From positions 1 to 35,549 of the forward strand of contig JALOTG010000003.1 of the NCBI GenBank assembly GCA_025458005.1: DNA of 35,549 bases, in the 5' to 3' direction. A program made the position numbers and the translations under genes. Shown in pieces: positions 34,566 to 35,549 of the stretch (its first letter is position 1; every line of letters starts with the position of its first letter). This stretch comes from Thiobacillaceae bacterium (lineage in GTDB: Bacteria > Pseudomonadota > Gammaproteobacteria > Burkholderiales > Thiobacillaceae). Under the pieces are notes generated by a model. The model ran no database searches. It worked only from the letters and a program-made list of their open reading frames with translations, and was not told the origin of the DNA.

Positions 34566-35549
34566 TGATGATCGACGGCGCACTGGACTATTCCGGCATC
34601 CGGGCCCTGGTGGTGGGGCTGGGCGACACCGGCCTGTCCTGCGTGCGCTGGCTGTTGCGGCACGGCGCCCAGGTGCGCGCCGCCGACACCCGCGCCACCA
34701 CGCCCCACAGCGACCGGCTGCGCGCCGAGCATCCCGAGCTGGCCATGAGCCTGGGCAGCCTGGACGAGGCCGATTTCCGCTGGGCCGACCTGATCGTGGC
34801 CAGCCCCGGCGTGCCGATCGCCACGCCGCAGATCGCCGCCGCCGCCCGCGCCGGCAAGGATGTGGTGGGCGACGTCGAACTGTTCGCCCGCGCGCTGCCG
34901 CGCATCAATACGGATGCCGCGGTGCTGGCCATCACCGGCTCCAACGGCAAGAGCACCGTCACCGCCCTCACCGGTCACCTGTGCGCCAGCGCCGGCCAGT
35001 CCACCGTCACCGCCGGCAACATCGGCCTGCCCGTCCTGGACGCCCTGTCGGAGCGCATGGAGCGGGGGCAGATGCCGGCGATCTGGGTCCTGGAGCTGTC
35101 CAGCTTCCAGCTGGAGACCACCGTCGGCCTGAATCCCAGGGCCGCCACGGTGTTGAACCTCTCCCAGGACCATCTGGACCGCTACGCCGGCATGGAGGAC
35201 TACGCCGCCGCCAAGGCGCGCATCTTCGCCGGCGACGGGATTCAGGTGCTGAACCGGGACGACCCGCTGGTGATGAAGATGACCCAGCCCGGCCGCGCCC
35301 TGTGGACCTTTGGCCTGAACACGGGCCTGCATCCGGGGGAGTGGGGGCTGACCGACCGCGGCCACGAGAAGTGGCTGGCGGAGGGCCTGGAGCCCCTGCT
35401 GCCGGTGGACCACCTGCCCATCGCCGGCCTGCACAACGCGGCCAACGCCCTGGCCAGCCTGGCCCTGTGCCGGGCCCTGGACCTGCCCTATCCCCTCCTG
35501 CTGGAGGGCCTGGCCACCTTCCGCGGCCTGCCGCACCGGGTGGCGCGGG
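34565..35549 (+). CDS. murD: UDP-MurNAc-L-Ala:D-Glu ligase MurD (partial, cut by window end)
   Basis: Missing from the ORF track because it runs off the right edge. ATGATGATCGAC begins at 34565, overlapping the mraY stop by one base (TGATG). About 328 residues are visible: the N-terminal Rossmann-like domain (IRALVVGLGDTGLSCVRWLL), SPGVP, the P-loop ITGSNGKST, ELSSFQLE, NLSQDHLDRY with the lysine-bearing AAKARIF, and GLHNAANALASLAL. MurD adds D-glutamate to UDP-MurNAc-L-Ala. An ATG three bases later is an equally possible start. The C-terminal domain lies outside the window. Confidence 0.95.
   Translation, partial: MMIDGALDYSGIRALVVGLGDTGLSCVRWLLRHGAQVRAADTRATTPHSDRLRAEHPELAMSLGSLDEADFRWADLIVASPGVPIATPQIAAAARAGKDVVGDVELFARALPRINTDAAVLAITGSNGKSTVTALTGHLCASAGQSTVTAGNIGLPVLDALSERMERGQMPAIWVLELSSFQLETTVGLNPRAATVLNLSQDHLDRYAGMEDYAAAKARIFAGDGIQVLNRDDPLVMKMTQPGRALWTFGLNTGLHPGEWGLTDRGHEKWLAEGLEPLLPVDHLPIAGLHNAANALASLALCRALDLPYPLLLEGLATFRGLPHRVAR

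Overview
The window is a G+C-rich bacterial chromosome segment with tightly packed genes, many overlapping by ATGA or GTGA junctions. The gene set points to a Beta- or Gammaproteobacterium: class A RNase P RNA next to mraZ, zapB-like/zapA/6S RNA/fau, GluQRS, PilU, class II PyrC and a DciA-like protein beside secA. A two-domain APS kinase with a degenerate ATP-sulfurylase-like half, of the type known from Thiobacillus denitrificans, suggests a relative of sulfur-oxidising chemolithotrophs (Thiobacillaceae-like). That taxonomic placement is inference. I see no insertion sequence, prophage, CRISPR array or tRNA gene.

Layout. 1-4.5 kb: the end of a Gln/Arg/Glu-rich protein, a cytochrome c'-like protein, a convergent heavy-metal transporter (HMA plus CDF domains), a DUF255/YyaL-type thioredoxin-fold protein and a small class I cytochrome c with a clear terminator. 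4.6-7.1 kb: an AGCS sodium:amino-acid symporter and a secreted methionine-rich repeat protein that I do not recognise. 7.2-8.5 kb, minus strand: zapB-like, zapA, 6S RNA and fau; the 6S RNA has its own promoter inside zapA. 8.6-12.2 kb: gluQ converges on and overlaps a DHH phosphoesterase/APS-kinase pair. 12.2-19.1 kb: a three-gene operon (VanZ-like membrane protein, membrane-anchored propeller, very large secreted PcRGLX/YetA-like protein) meets a secreted right-handed beta-helix protein head-on. The beta-helix gene is translationally coupled to a shikimate kinase gene, itself downstream of a dciA-like gene. This looks like an undescribed extracellular polysaccharide-processing locus. 20.3-26.5 kb: secA, two conserved hypotheticals, pyrC, a small membrane protein and pilU. 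26.5-35.5 kb: rnpB with a well-formed promoter, then the division and cell-wall (dcw) cluster mraZ-rsmH-ftsL-ftsI-murE-murF-mraY-murD (murD cut by the window end). Its promoter contains a textbook MraZ operator.

Working together: the dcw genes make UDP-MurNAc-pentapeptide and lipid I and supply the septal transpeptidase; ZapA and the ZapB-like protein act on FtsZ. The APS kinase and DHH enzyme may form a PAPS synthesis/pAp clean-up pair (inference). A heptamer repeat family (CCTCACC) brackets one hypothetical gene and also lies inside murF, next to a perfect hairpin.
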